The notes below the pieces were generated by a model that saw only the letters and a list, made by a program, of their open reading frames with translations, was not told the origin of the DNA and ran no database searches. A program made the translations under genes and the position numbers. Of a stretch of DNA of 47,676 bases, positions 34,823 to 42,783 are shown in pieces. This DNA comes from Methylobacterium sp. Lineage in GTDB: Bacteria; Pseudomonadota; Alphaproteobacteria; Rhizobiales; Beijerinckiaceae. Every line of letters starts with the position of its first letter. The first letter of the stretch is position 1. Location: assembly GCA_013823325.1 (NCBI GenBank), contig PNLY01000037.1, forward strand, positions 1 to 47,676. Direction: 5' to 3'.

Positions 34823-36405
34823 CTCTCCTCGGGCGTACCGGACGGCGACGGCAGAATCGCCTTGAACGGTGCTTGCGGGACGCTGGCCAAATATCGCGAC
34901 AAGCGCCAGTCGCGGAAGCTCCATGCGCGCCAGTCGATCTGAGCGGCCCGGTGACGCCCGGCGAGCCCGTCGCGATAGCTCGCCACCTTCCCCTGCGACC
35001 ATCCCCATTTGACCTGGGACGGGGCGTTGCCGACCGCGGCGATGCGGGGCGCATAGCGGTCGATGGCCGGGATGATGCCGGGTCCCAGCGCCCAGAGATA
35101 AGCAAAGTCGATGCGCTGGCCCGTGCCGCGCATCTCGTAGGAATGGCGGATGTTGTAGTTGGCGATGACGACCGCGGTGTCGACGAAGCTATAGCCGTAA
35201 AGCATCAGCGCCAGCATGACGGCATTCGCCGAGACGAGCCAGCCGATCGGCCGCTGCGACAGGATCTGGATGAGGATCAGGACGAGCCCCCCTGCGACCA
35301 ACAGCATCCAGACGAAGGCGGCCATGCGCAATTCGGTGAGCGAATAGGCGTCGACATAAAGCTTCAGGCGCAACAGGGCCGAGAGCATGAGCAGGATGTT
35401 CTGGCCGACCCAGGCCAGGACCAGCAGCTTGACCAGGGGCGAGCGGGCACCGGCTCCAAAGGGGCGCATCGCGACCAGCACGAAGGCCGCCGCGAGCAGC
35501 GCGGTCACAACCAGCGGATAGGCGCCGCGATGAGCATAACTCGCATGGCTCAGCCCCTCGGGCAGGCTGGCGCCGCCCCAGAGATAAGCGAGGTCCATCG
35601 CGGTCTGGATGGCGAAGAGGCCGTTGAACAGGACAAGAGAGCGCTTGATCGTGAGATCGCCGAGCAGATCCAGCGAATCGCCGCTCGTCGCCTTCGCCGA
35701 CGGCTTGGAATCCCCACGCTTGCGGCGTCGCAGGGAGCGCATGCGGACCAGCGGCCAGATCAGGCAGAGGATCGCGACCCAGAACAGCGAACGCCCGGAC
35801 AGCAGCTGGCCCAGGATCGCAGGGATGTCGATCGCATTCAGCCAGCGCTCCAGCAGCGGATTGGCCGAGACGAACAAGGCGGCGAAGACGGCGCAGAGCA
35901 GAAGCGGCACCGCCCAGCCGAGCAACCCGGCCAGGACACCCGACTTGACCTGCCGCCGCCGGCCATAGCGGCTTGCCCGTGCGAAATCGCTGAACAGGCG
36001 GAAGGGACCGGAGAATGGCAGGCGCAGTGCCGAGTGCAGCTGCTCGGCCCACGACGGCGGCCGGGCTTCAGCCAGCATCCGGGCGGACGCGGCCGTCGCC
36101 AGCAAGGCAATCGTCACCGAGAGCCAGTTGATGTCCTCAACGATCGGCAGGAGGCCGGCTGCAATCAGAATTGCCGCATGCCAACGCCTGGCAGCTTCAG
36201 CCCTCAGCGGATTGAGGCAAGCCGAGATCAGGGCGAGCGCAGCAAGGAAGAGCGCGAGCGAGATTCCGAGGCGGCGGTCGTAAAACAGGAAATCCGCCAG
36301 AGCGACCAGGGCGGCCGCAGCCGCCAACTGGATCGTCAACCATCCGGCTGATCGTTTGACGGGTCGCGAGCGGCTGATGTCGGGCTCGAGGGCATGGGCT
36401 GGCAT
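34819..36405 (-). CDS. DUF4173 multi-pass membrane protein
   Basis: A 528-aa integral membrane protein of the DUF4173 family, function unknown. A run of about a dozen hydrophobic segments extends from WLTIQLAAAAALVALADFLFYD near residue 25 to about residue 420. A cytoplasmic Arg-rich loop (RRRKRGDSKPSAK) lies mid-protein. The C-terminal soluble part ends in DWRLSRYLASVPQAPFKA. The LRLKLYVDAYSLTELR segment is characteristic. The start at ATG 36405 has no strong ribosome site; the frame continues to 36606 without a better start. Its stop overlaps the response regulator start, so it is the first gene of a coupled membrane protein - regulator - kinase unit, and may act as a co-sensor or output (inference). 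Confidence 0.83.
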   Translation of the reverse strand: MPAHALEPDISRSRPVKRSAGWLTIQLAAAAALVALADFLFYDRRLGISLALFLAALALISACLNPLRAEAARRWHAAILIAAGLLPIVEDINWLSVTIALLATAASARMLAEARPPSWAEQLHSALRLPFSGPFRLFSDFARASRYGRRRQVKSGVLAGLLGWAVPLLLCAVFAALFVSANPLLERWLNAIDIPAILGQLLSGRSLFWVAILCLIWPLVRMRSLRRRKRGDSKPSAKATSGDSLDLLGDLTIKRSLVLFNGLFAIQTAMDLAYLWGGASLPEGLSHASYAHRGAYPLVVTALLAAAFVLVAMRPFGAGARSPLVKLLVLAWVGQNILLMLSALLRLKLYVDAYSLTELRMAAFVWMLLVAGGLVLILIQILSQRPIGWLVSANAVMLALMLYGYSFVDTAVVIANYNIRHSYEMRGTGQRIDFAYLWALGPGIIPAIDRYAPRIAAVGNAPSQVKWGWSQGKVASYRDGLAGRHRAAQIDWRAWSFRDWRLSRYLASVPQAPFKAILPSPSGTPEER

Positions 36406-36822
36406 GGGCGTCGGTCTCGGCAGGGACCGCCTGCGGCCCGGGCTGGTGCCCGGGCCGGAAAGGCGAGGATTTCGGCACAGGCGGTCCGCACCCTCGTCTC
36501 CAGCCACCAGCCGTCCTCGACCAGCCTGCGCGGCAGTCTCGGCCTGGGGGATTGGAGAGCGATGATGTCCGCCATGCGCCATCCATGCCCGCGGCGCTTG
36601 CAGCAATTCCGGCGGAGATCGGCAGAAGCTCAGGTCTTTCGTGCAGTTTTTGCGCAGGAGGTTGGATGTCTGTCAGCCGTCTCGCTCGAACCCGCCGCTT
36701 CCGCCGTGTCCCTCCCCAAAGGATGTGGGGAGACACCAAACCTTCCGCAGTGACGAAACGGCGCCTGCTCCAGGCTGGTCGGCGCGAGAGACGAGCCCGC
36801 CCTGCCGCGTCTGCCTTCTTGC
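36406..36822. other. Region between DUF4173 and the MarR gene
   Basis: About 417 bases without a confident gene. A minus-strand frame from ATG 36575 (MADIIALQSPRPRLPRRLVEDGWWLETRVR) looks protein-like for its first 30 residues but has no ribosome site and runs into the DUF4173 gene out of frame; it may be a decayed small gene. A hairpin at 36706-36736 pairs GTGTCCCTCCCC with GGGGAGACAC with a 2-base bulge and has no T tract. Confidence 0.35.
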
Positions 36823-37326
36823 CTATTCGCCGTCGCGATCGGCTTCGGTGGCGGCGACGGCGTTTCGCATGCCCTGCCTGAGGTCCTGGACGGCCTGGTT
36901 GAGCGCGATCATCTGGGGGATCTGGAAGCCTGAGTTTCGCAGCAGCGCCTCGGTCAGGCAGCCGGTCCTGGGGTGGAGCTCCCTGCCCTTTTCGGTCAGG
37001 TGGACCTCGACCAGGCGCTCGTCGATCGTGCTGCGCCGGCGCGAGAGGAAGCCGGCCGCCTCCAGCCGCTTGACCGCCGGCGTGATCGTGCTCGGCTCCA
37101 GCGCGAGACGCTCGGCGATGGCGCCGATCGTCAGCCCGTCGCGCTCCCACAGGGCGCTCAGCACGAGATACTGCGTGTAGGTCACCCCCAGCGCATCGAG
37201 CATCGGCTTGTAGACCCGCTGGATCGCCAGCGAAGCCGAATAGATCGAGAAGCAGAGCTGCCCGTCCAGCGGCAGGGTCGGCCCGGCAGGCGCAGGCGCG
37301 GCGGAAGGCTTCTGGGCATCGGTCAT
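36823..37326 (-). CDS. OhrR-like MarR-family redox regulator
   Basis: A 167-aa MarR-family repressor of the OhrR group, which senses organic hydroperoxides through cysteine oxidation. The family opening LCFSIYSAS carries the reactive Cys25, and a second cysteine, Cys123 (RTGCLTEAL), lies where two-Cys OhrR proteins keep the resolving residue. The winged helix is LTIGAIAERLALEPSTITPAVKRLEAAGF followed by the RRRSTIDERLVEV wing. ATG 37326 has GGAG upstream. It diverges from an exported hydrolase rather than from an Ohr peroxidase, and the spacer carries TATCGCGATA palindromes, the likely operators. A Lys/Ser-rich N-terminal extension of about 15 residues is unremarkable. Confidence 0.9.
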   Translation of the reverse strand: MTDAQKPSAAPAPAGPTLPLDGQLCFSIYSASLAIQRVYKPMLDALGVTYTQYLVLSALWERDGLTIGAIAERLALEPSTITPAVKRLEAAGFLSRRRSTIDERLVEVHLTEKGRELHPRTGCLTEALLRNSGFQIPQMIALNQAVQDLRQGMRNAVAATEADRDGE

Positions 37327-37372
37327 GGCGGTCTCCGGAATCGGGCTGGCAGGTCGCTGTCGAGAAAAATGA

Positions 37373-37382
37373 TATCGCGATA
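37373..37382. promoter_or_regulatory. TATCGCGATA palindrome (operator candidate 1)
   Basis: Perfect 10-base palindrome, 47 bases upstream of the MarR-type regulator start. The same core recurs at 37426-37439, so the two are likely operators for the regulator, one controlling its own gene. Confidence 0.6.
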
Positions 37383-37425
37383 AAGAAATCGCTTTACAAG
37401 CCCAAACTGGCCCTGTATCAGAATG

Positions 37426-37439
37426 ATTATCGCGATAAT
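37426..37439. promoter_or_regulatory. ATTATCGCGATAAT palindrome (operator candidate 2)
   Basis: Perfect 14-base palindrome, 36 bases upstream of the hydrolase start, sharing the TATCGCGATA core with 37373-37382. A diverged third copy, TTGTCGCGAACAA, follows at about 37442-37454, closer to the gene. Repressor binding here would block the hydrolase promoter. Confidence 0.65.
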
Positions 37440-37474
37440 GATTGTCGCGAACAACTCAATCCAAGGAGCCCGCC

Positions 37475-38233
37475 ATGACCAAGTCCCTCCTCGCCGCCGC
37501 CGCCGTCGCCCTCTCCGCTACCGTTACAGTCCCCGCCGCCCAGGCCGCCCCCGCCGTCAAGAACGTCGTCCTCGTCCATGGCGGCTTCGTCGACGGCTCC
37601 GGCTGGCAGGGCGTCTACAACGCCCTCAAGGCCAAGGGCTACACCGTGACCATCGTCCAGAACCCGACCACCTCGCTCGCCGACGATGTCGCCTTCACCA
37701 AGCGCGCCATCGCCCAGCAGGACGGCCCGGTCATCCTCGTCGGCCATTCCTATGGCGGCGTCGTGGTCAGCGAGGCCGGCACCGATCCCAAGGTCAAGTC
37801 TGTGGTCTACATCGCCGCCTTCGCGCCGGACGCCGGCGAATCCGTGATGTCGCTGATCGCCAACCCGCCGGCCGGCGCCCCCGTCCCGCCGATCCTGCCC
37901 CCGGTCGACGGCTTCCTCATGCTCGACAAGGCTAAGTTCGCCGCGTCCTTCGCCGCCGATGTCGATGCCAGGACCGCCGCCTTCATGGCCGACGCGCAGG
38001 TGCCCTGGAATGTCGCGGCCGCCGGCGGCGCCGTCACCAGCCCGGCCTGGAAGGTCAAGCCCAGCTACTATCTCGTCGCCACCGACGACCGCATGATCCC
38101 GCCCCCTGCCCAGCGCCAGATGGCCAAGCGCGCCAACGCCACCGTCGTGGAGACCAAGGGCAGCCATGCCGTCTACGTCTCAAAGCCCAAGGCCGTCGCC
38201 GACATCATCGACAAGGCTGCAAACGCCAAGTGA
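37475..38233 (+). CDS. Exported alpha/beta hydrolase
   Basis: A 252-aa serine hydrolase with a signal peptide (about residues 1-24, cleavage after AAQA), so periplasmic. VVLVHGGFVDGSGW carries the oxyanion-hole HG, LVGHSYGG holds the nucleophile Ser92, and the acid and base are probably the aspartate in VATDDRMIPP and the histidine in GSHAVYVSKP. The sequence resembles the salicylate-esterase/hydroxynitrile-lyase-like group of small hydrolases. ATG 37475 has AAGGAG upstream. It is divergent from the OhrR-like regulator and ends in a strong terminator, so it is a single-gene unit probably induced by oxidants or a phenolic/lipid hydroperoxide (inference). Substrate unknown. Confidence 0.92.
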   Translation: MTKSLLAAAAVALSATVTVPAAQAAPAVKNVVLVHGGFVDGSGWQGVYNALKAKGYTVTIVQNPTTSLADDVAFTKRAIAQQDGPVILVGHSYGGVVVSEAGTDPKVKSVVYIAAFAPDAGESVMSLIANPPAGAPVPPILPPVDGFLMLDKAKFAASFAADVDARTAAFMADAQVPWNVAAAGGAVTSPAWKVKPSYYLVATDDRMIPPPAQRQMAKRANATVVETKGSHAVYVSKPKAVADIIDKAANAK

Positions 38234-38276
38234 GCCCCACGACGCATCGGCCACCCAACGATCCCACCCAGACAAG

Positions 38277-38305
38277 AGCGGGCCCCAGCGGGCCCGCTTT
38301 TTTTT
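38277..38305 (+). terminator. Strong rho-independent terminator
   Basis: AGCGGGCC (38277-38284) pairs with GGCCCGCT (38291-38298) over a 6-base loop, followed by eight consecutive T. It ends the hydrolase transcript 44 bases after the stop codon. Confidence 0.9.
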
Positions 38306-38494
38306 GCAGGTCAGGGTTTGTGCTGGTTCAGCCGGCCGTCTTCAGTATCGCATCCCGAGGCGTCCCTCGAGGGCGTGATCCCGCGAGCGCATAGGCGTCG
38401 TAGACGGGATCGGTTGCCGATGTGGAACTTTCAGCCCTGCCGAGGGCGATCATCCGCCCAGTGCCAGCCTGTGGCTGCGCGGGGCGATGCCGCA
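38306..38494. other. Spacer between terminator and NRPS gene
   Basis: About 190 bases with no assignable gene. A minus-strand frame (38328-38525) ending ATDPVYDAYALAGSRPRGTPRD looks protein-like but has no supported start and no family I know; it may be the tail of a decayed gene. No terminator for the NRPS transcript is evident. Confidence 0.3.
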
Positions 38495-41400
38495 TCAGGC
38501 CGGCGCGGCCGGCGCGCCGGCCCATTCGGTCCTAGCCGGAATCGCCTCGCCCTTCATGACGATGGTGAGCAGGCCGAGCCGGGCATGGTCGCCGACATCG
38601 GTGTCGTAAAGCACCGTGGTCAAGCCACCCAGCGCGCAGCCCTTGCCGATCTCGATGCGGCCGACCTTCATCACCCGGTCCTCGAAGAGATGGGTCTGGA
38701 GGTTGGCGGTCGCGTTGATCGCAGCATAGTCGCCGATGCTGACGCAGTCGAACTCGGTGATATCGGTCGAGTCGAGATAGACGCCCTGACCGATCTTCAC
38801 GCCGAAGAGGCGCATCGCCCAGGGCAGCATCGGCGTGCCGCGCAGCGCGTTGAGCAGGATGGCGCCGGCCGTGCCCCAGCAGAGCGTCGTCATCGCCTCG
38901 GTGCGCAGCGCCCACCAGGACCAGAGGCCGCGATTGCCGGGCCGGTAGACGCCCATCAGCAGCCATTTCACCAGCAGCACCGCCGTCGCCAGGGCGATCG
39001 AGGTGCCGATCGCGCAGGCGATGAAGACCGGCGCGAACTCGGCCCAGCTCTGCGCCCGCTCGAGGGCGGGGAAGAGGAAGAGCTCGGCGGTGATGGTGCC
39101 GAAGGTGATGAACATCATCGTCGGCATCGAGGCGCTGAACAATTCGAAGACGGCGCGCAGGACGCGGCGCCAGAGCGGCGGCCGGAAGGTTTTTGCGATG
39201 TCGGCATCGTCGAAGCGCTGGCGCGAGGGCAGCAGGATCGGCGGGCTGCCGAAGCGGGTCTCGCCGGGCTGCATCGCGACATCGCTCGGCGGCTTCGACT
39301 TGATGCCGAGCAGCGAGCCGCTCGGCAGGAAGGCGCCGGGCGGCACCACCGCATCATTGCCGATGAAGACCTGGTCGCCGGTTCGCACCGGCCTGGCGGT
39401 CATCCAGCCGCGGCGGACATCCTCGTCGCCCAGCACGACCTCGTCGGCGACGAAGCAGCGATCGCCGATCTCGATCATGTCGTAGCGGCCGGCGAAGTTG
39501 GTGGCGATCTCGGTGTCCTTGCCGATCTTCGCACCCATCATCCGGTACCAGAGCCGCATGTAGATGGTGGAGAACAGCGACGACAGGCTCTGCAGCATCA
39601 CCTCCGATGCGAGGCCCACGGTCCATTTGCGCAGGCCGTAGCCGGAGGCGATGGCATGCGTACCCTCGATCGAGCGCGGCTGCACCAGCCAGCGGATCGC
39701 GGTGACGAACAGCACGGTGCCGAGCATCAGCACCATCGCGGTCGGCCAGGCGATGACCGGCAGGACCCAGCGATAGTCGATGCCGACCAATTGCTGCAGC
39801 GGCCCGTCGAACCGGTCGAGGATGACGAAGGCCGGGAAGATCGGCAGCAGCGCCAGCGCCGGCATCACCAGCAGCATCGCGGCGAAGAAGACGCCCTGCA
39901 GGGTCCTGACCAGCAGCGAGAGCTTCGGAGCGGGCTGCGGCCAGGCGGCGGGATCGACCGCGCCGATGCGGCGGCCGGGCGAGCCGTCCCAATGCTCGAA
40001 GGCGGCGACCCGGCTGCCCGCGGCGAGCGCGGTCAGGTCGGCGAGCTCGGCGCCTTCGCCGATCACCGTGTCGTGGCCGATGGCGCAGGACGTGCCGATA
40101 TAGGCGTCCTTGCCGATCGTGATCGTGCCGATCACCAGCTCGTTGCCGACCACCTCGGCATTGGCGAGGCTGAGCTTGCCGCCGAGCGTGACGTCATCGC
40201 CGATCTCGACGAGATCGATCGCACCGGCCTCGAAGCCGCTGATGAAGACGCCTTTCCCGACCTTGGCCCCGAGCAGGCGCATGGCGAAGCTCGCCAGCGG
40301 CGTGCCCTGCATCAGGCTGAGATGGACCATTCCCGTGAACTGGCGGGCGAGCCACCAGCGGAAGAAATAGACGCCCCAGAGCGGATAGCGGCCCGGCCTG
40401 GTGCGCCAGAGGACAAGGCGCTTGCCGGCGATGCCGGCGAGCATGACGCAGAGCACGACGAGCGCGTAGATGCCCATCATCATCAGGACTTCGCGCAGCT
40501 CGATACGCCCGTCCTCCGTGATCAACTCGTAGATCACGTAGATCGTCAGCCAGGGGCCGGTCAGCGCCAGCAGCAGCATCGGCATGCAGGCGAGCTGGGC
40601 GAGGCCGCAGAGCAGGCGGCGCTTTAGCGGCGGCGGTTCGAAGGACAGATCGCGTGCCGGCTTGCCCGCATTGGCCTGCCCGCGTTCGTCGAGTCTGGCT
40701 GCAATCGCACGCAGGGTGCGCAGGCTGTAGACGTCCTCCAGCGTGATGCTCGGCAAAGCGGGATTGGCGCGCACGCCGGCCAGGAAGGTCGCGGCCAGCA
40801 ACGAATGGCCGCCGAGATCGGCGAAGAAATCAGCCTCGAAGCCGATGGTCTGGCCCGGGAAGAGCGGCTTGGCGGCGGCGAGCAAGGCCGCCTCCGTCGA
40901 GCTCTGCGGCTCATCCTGCTCCTCGGCGGAGGCCACCAGCGTCAGCGGCGCCGCCTTCAGCGCCTTGCGGTCGGCCTTGCCCGAGGTCAGGCGCGGCAGG
41001 CTCGCCATCTCCTCGAAATGCGAGGGCACCATGTAGGGCGGCAGGGTTTCCTTCAGCGCGGCACGCACGGCGCCGCGGTCGAAAGTGCTCCCAGCGTCGG
41101 GCACCACGAAGGCGACGAGCCGGTCGATGCCGTCGTCGCGGCGCAGCACCACGGTCGCCTGCGCAATGCCGGGCAGGTCGCAGAGCCTCGCCTCGATCTC
41201 ACCGAGCTCGAGCCGGAAGCCGCGCAGCTTGACCTGGTCGTCGATGCGGCCGTGGAAGAGGATCTTGCCCTTCTCGGAGATGCTGACCGCATCGCCCGAG
41301 CGGTAGAGCACCGGGTCGCTGCCGTCGCCGCCGAAGGGGTTGGCGATGAACTTCTCCGCGGTGAGCTCGGGACGGCCGAGATAGCCGGCGGCGACGCCGG

Positions 41401-42490
41401 GGCCGCCGATCAGCAGTTCGCCCTCGGTGCCGGGGCCGACGATGCGCATCTCCTCGTCGACGACATAGCAGGTGTAGTTCGGGATCGGCACGCCGATGGT
41501 CACCGCCTCGTCCGGCGTGACCTCGTCGACGGTGGCGACGACGGTGGCCTCGGTCGGCCCGTAGGAGTTGAAGACCTTGCGCCCCGGCCGGCACCAGCGC
41601 TGGCGAACGGCGGGCGGGCAGGCCTCGCCGCCGAGGATGATGATGCGCAGGCTCGGAATGTCCTGGGGCATCATGGCGAGAAGCGTCGGCACGGTGTCGA
41701 GCACGGTGATGCCGGCTTGCGCCATCAAGGCGGGCAGGGCCTCGACCTCGTCCAGCACCTGCGCCGAGGCGACCCAGAGCGTCGCGCCGACGAGATAAGG
41801 GACGAAGATCTCCTCCAGCGAGAGATCGAAGGCGACCGAAGCGCCCTGGAAGGAGACGTCGTCCGCCGCCATGCCGTAGACGAGGTTCGACGAGCGCAGA
41901 TAATGGCAGATATTGCTGTGGGCGATGACGATGCCCTTCGGCTTGCCGGTCGAGCCCGAGGTGTAGATCGCATAGGCCGGGCTCGCCGGCGTCACGCCGT
42001 CAGCGCGCGGGTCGACCGGCGGGGCACCAATGCCCACGGCGATCAGATCGCGGCAGCTCACGGCGTCGGCAGGCAGCTCCCGATCGAGCTTGGCGCGGGT
42101 GGCATCGTCGACGACGATGACCTTCGCCGCGCAATCGGCGAGGCATTCGCCGATGCGCTCAGGGGGCGCGTCGGCATCGAAAGGGATATAGGCCGCGCCG
42201 GCCTTGAGGATGCCGAGCAGCGCGACATGCAGGTCGAGCGAGCGGGACATCCACAGGCCGACGAAATCGCCAGCCGAGACGCCGCGCGCCCGCAGCGCCC
42301 GCGCCACCTTGTCGGCCCTTGCATCGAGCTCGGCGTAAGTGACGCGCTCGGCGCCGAAAATGATGGCGATGCGGTCGGGCGTGCGCCGGGCGGAGGCCTC
42401 GAAGATCTCGCCGAGCAGTTCATCACGCAGGAGCGACGGCTCCACGGCACCCACGAGTTTCCCGGCACCGCGCCCGACGATGGCGTGCAT
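38495..42490 (-). CDS. Pls/PosA-type single-module non-ribosomal peptide synthetase
   Basis: A 1,331-aa membrane-bound NRPS of the type that makes poly(epsilon-L-lysine) and related isopeptides in actinomycetes. An adenylation domain (about 20-515) shows A3 YTSGSTGKPKG (176-186), SYGPTE (309-314), YRSGD and GRIDDQVKLRG. A carrier domain follows with phosphopantetheine Ser563 in LGGHS. From about 600 to the end there are repeated blocks of membrane helices alternating with hexapeptide-repeat segments (for example around 730-820, 1010-1090 and 1240-1320), the hallmark tandem C-terminal region. No condensation or thioesterase domain. The pocket reads D222, L223, E226, D265, I285, G287, S309, V317, V318, K505; the acidic pair suggests a cationic amino acid. 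It stands alone, with no obvious accessory genes. Product unknown. Confidence 0.92.
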   Translation of the reverse strand: MHAIVGRGAGKLVGAVEPSLLRDELLGEIFEASARRTPDRIAIIFGAERVTYAELDARADKVARALRARGVSAGDFVGLWMSRSLDLHVALLGILKAGAAYIPFDADAPPERIGECLADCAAKVIVVDDATRAKLDRELPADAVSCRDLIAVGIGAPPVDPRADGVTPASPAYAIYTSGSTGKPKGIVIAHSNICHYLRSSNLVYGMAADDVSFQGASVAFDLSLEEIFVPYLVGATLWVASAQVLDEVEALPALMAQAGITVLDTVPTLLAMMPQDIPSLRIIILGGEACPPAVRQRWCRPGRKVFNSYGPTEATVVATVDEVTPDEAVTIGVPIPNYTCYVVDEEMRIVGPGTEGELLIGGPGVAAGYLGRPELTAEKFIANPFGGDGSDPVLYRSGDAVSISEKGKILFHGRIDDQVKLRGFRLELGEIEARLCDLPGIAQATVVLRRDDGIDRLVAFVVPDAGSTFDRGAVRAALKETLPPYMVPSHFEEMASLPRLTSGKADRKALKAAPLTLVASAEEQDEPQSSTEAALLAAAKPLFPGQTIGFEADFFADLGGHSLLAATFLAGVRANPALPSITLEDVYSLRTLRAIAARLDERGQANAGKPARDLSFEPPPLKRRLLCGLAQLACMPMLLLALTGPWLTIYVIYELITEDGRIELREVLMMMGIYALVVLCVMLAGIAGKRLVLWRTRPGRYPLWGVYFFRWWLARQFTGMVHLSLMQGTPLASFAMRLLGAKVGKGVFISGFEAGAIDLVEIGDDVTLGGKLSLANAEVVGNELVIGTITIGKDAYIGTSCAIGHDTVIGEGAELADLTALAAGSRVAAFEHWDGSPGRRIGAVDPAAWPQPAPKLSLLVRTLQGVFFAAMLLVMPALALLPIFPAFVILDRFDGPLQQLVGIDYRWVLPVIAWPTAMVLMLGTVLFVTAIRWLVQPRSIEGTHAIASGYGLRKWTVGLASEVMLQSLSSLFSTIYMRLWYRMMGAKIGKDTEIATNFAGRYDMIEIGDRCFVADEVVLGDEDVRRGWMTARPVRTGDQVFIGNDAVVPPGAFLPSGSLLGIKSKPPSDVAMQPGETRFGSPPILLPSRQRFDDADIAKTFRPPLWRRVLRAVFELFSASMPTMMFITFGTITAELFLFPALERAQSWAEFAPVFIACAIGTSIALATAVLLVKWLLMGVYRPGNRGLWSWWALRTEAMTTLCWGTAGAILLNALRGTPMLPWAMRLFGVKIGQGVYLDSTDITEFDCVSIGDYAAINATANLQTHLFEDRVMKVGRIEIGKGCALGGLTTVLYDTDVGDHARLGLLTIVMKGEAIPARTEWAGAPAAPA

Positions 42491-42783
42491 GATCCGCTTC
42501 CCCCAAAGCCCAATGCCGCAAGGACGAGCGGCCCATGCAAGACCGAGATTTGTTAGCGGCGAGAGATGTAGATTGCGTTAGGAGGTTACGACGGGTTGTT
42601 CCGCTGTACGGACGCGCAGTTCGCCGGGTCCGGACGTCGAGCCCGGTGTGCGAGCCGCGGTGGTCCGCGAAAACAAGCGTCGTCGACGCTTGTTAGTCCC
42701 ACAGAAATTGGTTACAAACGCAACTATATCATGACCGCTGCCAAATGCTGCGGCGGAGGGACGGACCGTTCGGGAGCAGGATC
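42491..42783. promoter_or_regulatory. Divergent control region between the NRPS and hmgA genes
   Basis: About 290 bases without a gene, holding promoters for both directions. The sequence GTTAG recurs three times (near 42551, 42578 and 42692), and the inverted repeat at 42672-42694 lies 90 bases before hmgA. A small plus-strand frame at 42596-42787 lacks a ribosome site and is not convincing. Confidence 0.45.
42672..42694. promoter_or_regulatory. Inverted repeat AACAAGCGTC-N3-GACGCTTGTT
   Basis: Ten-base perfect arms around GTC, upstream of hmgA. Homogentisate operons are often controlled by a repressor binding just upstream, so this is an operator candidate; a hairpin in RNA is the alternative. 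It has no T tract long enough for a terminator. Confidence 0.55.

Noticed and set aside
32517..35105. An 862-residue frame suggesting a kinase with a long N-terminal extension
   Set aside because: The first 328 residues are Arg/Pro-rich shadow of the response regulator and DUF4173 gene. GTG 34121 with the GTGA overlap is the natural start.
38318..42556. Long plus-strand frames (769 and 583 residues) antisense to the NRPS gene
   Set aside because: They are rich in Arg, His, Asp and Gln without domain motifs, as expected for the reverse strand of a GC-rich gene. The minus strand carries the complete NRPS motifs.
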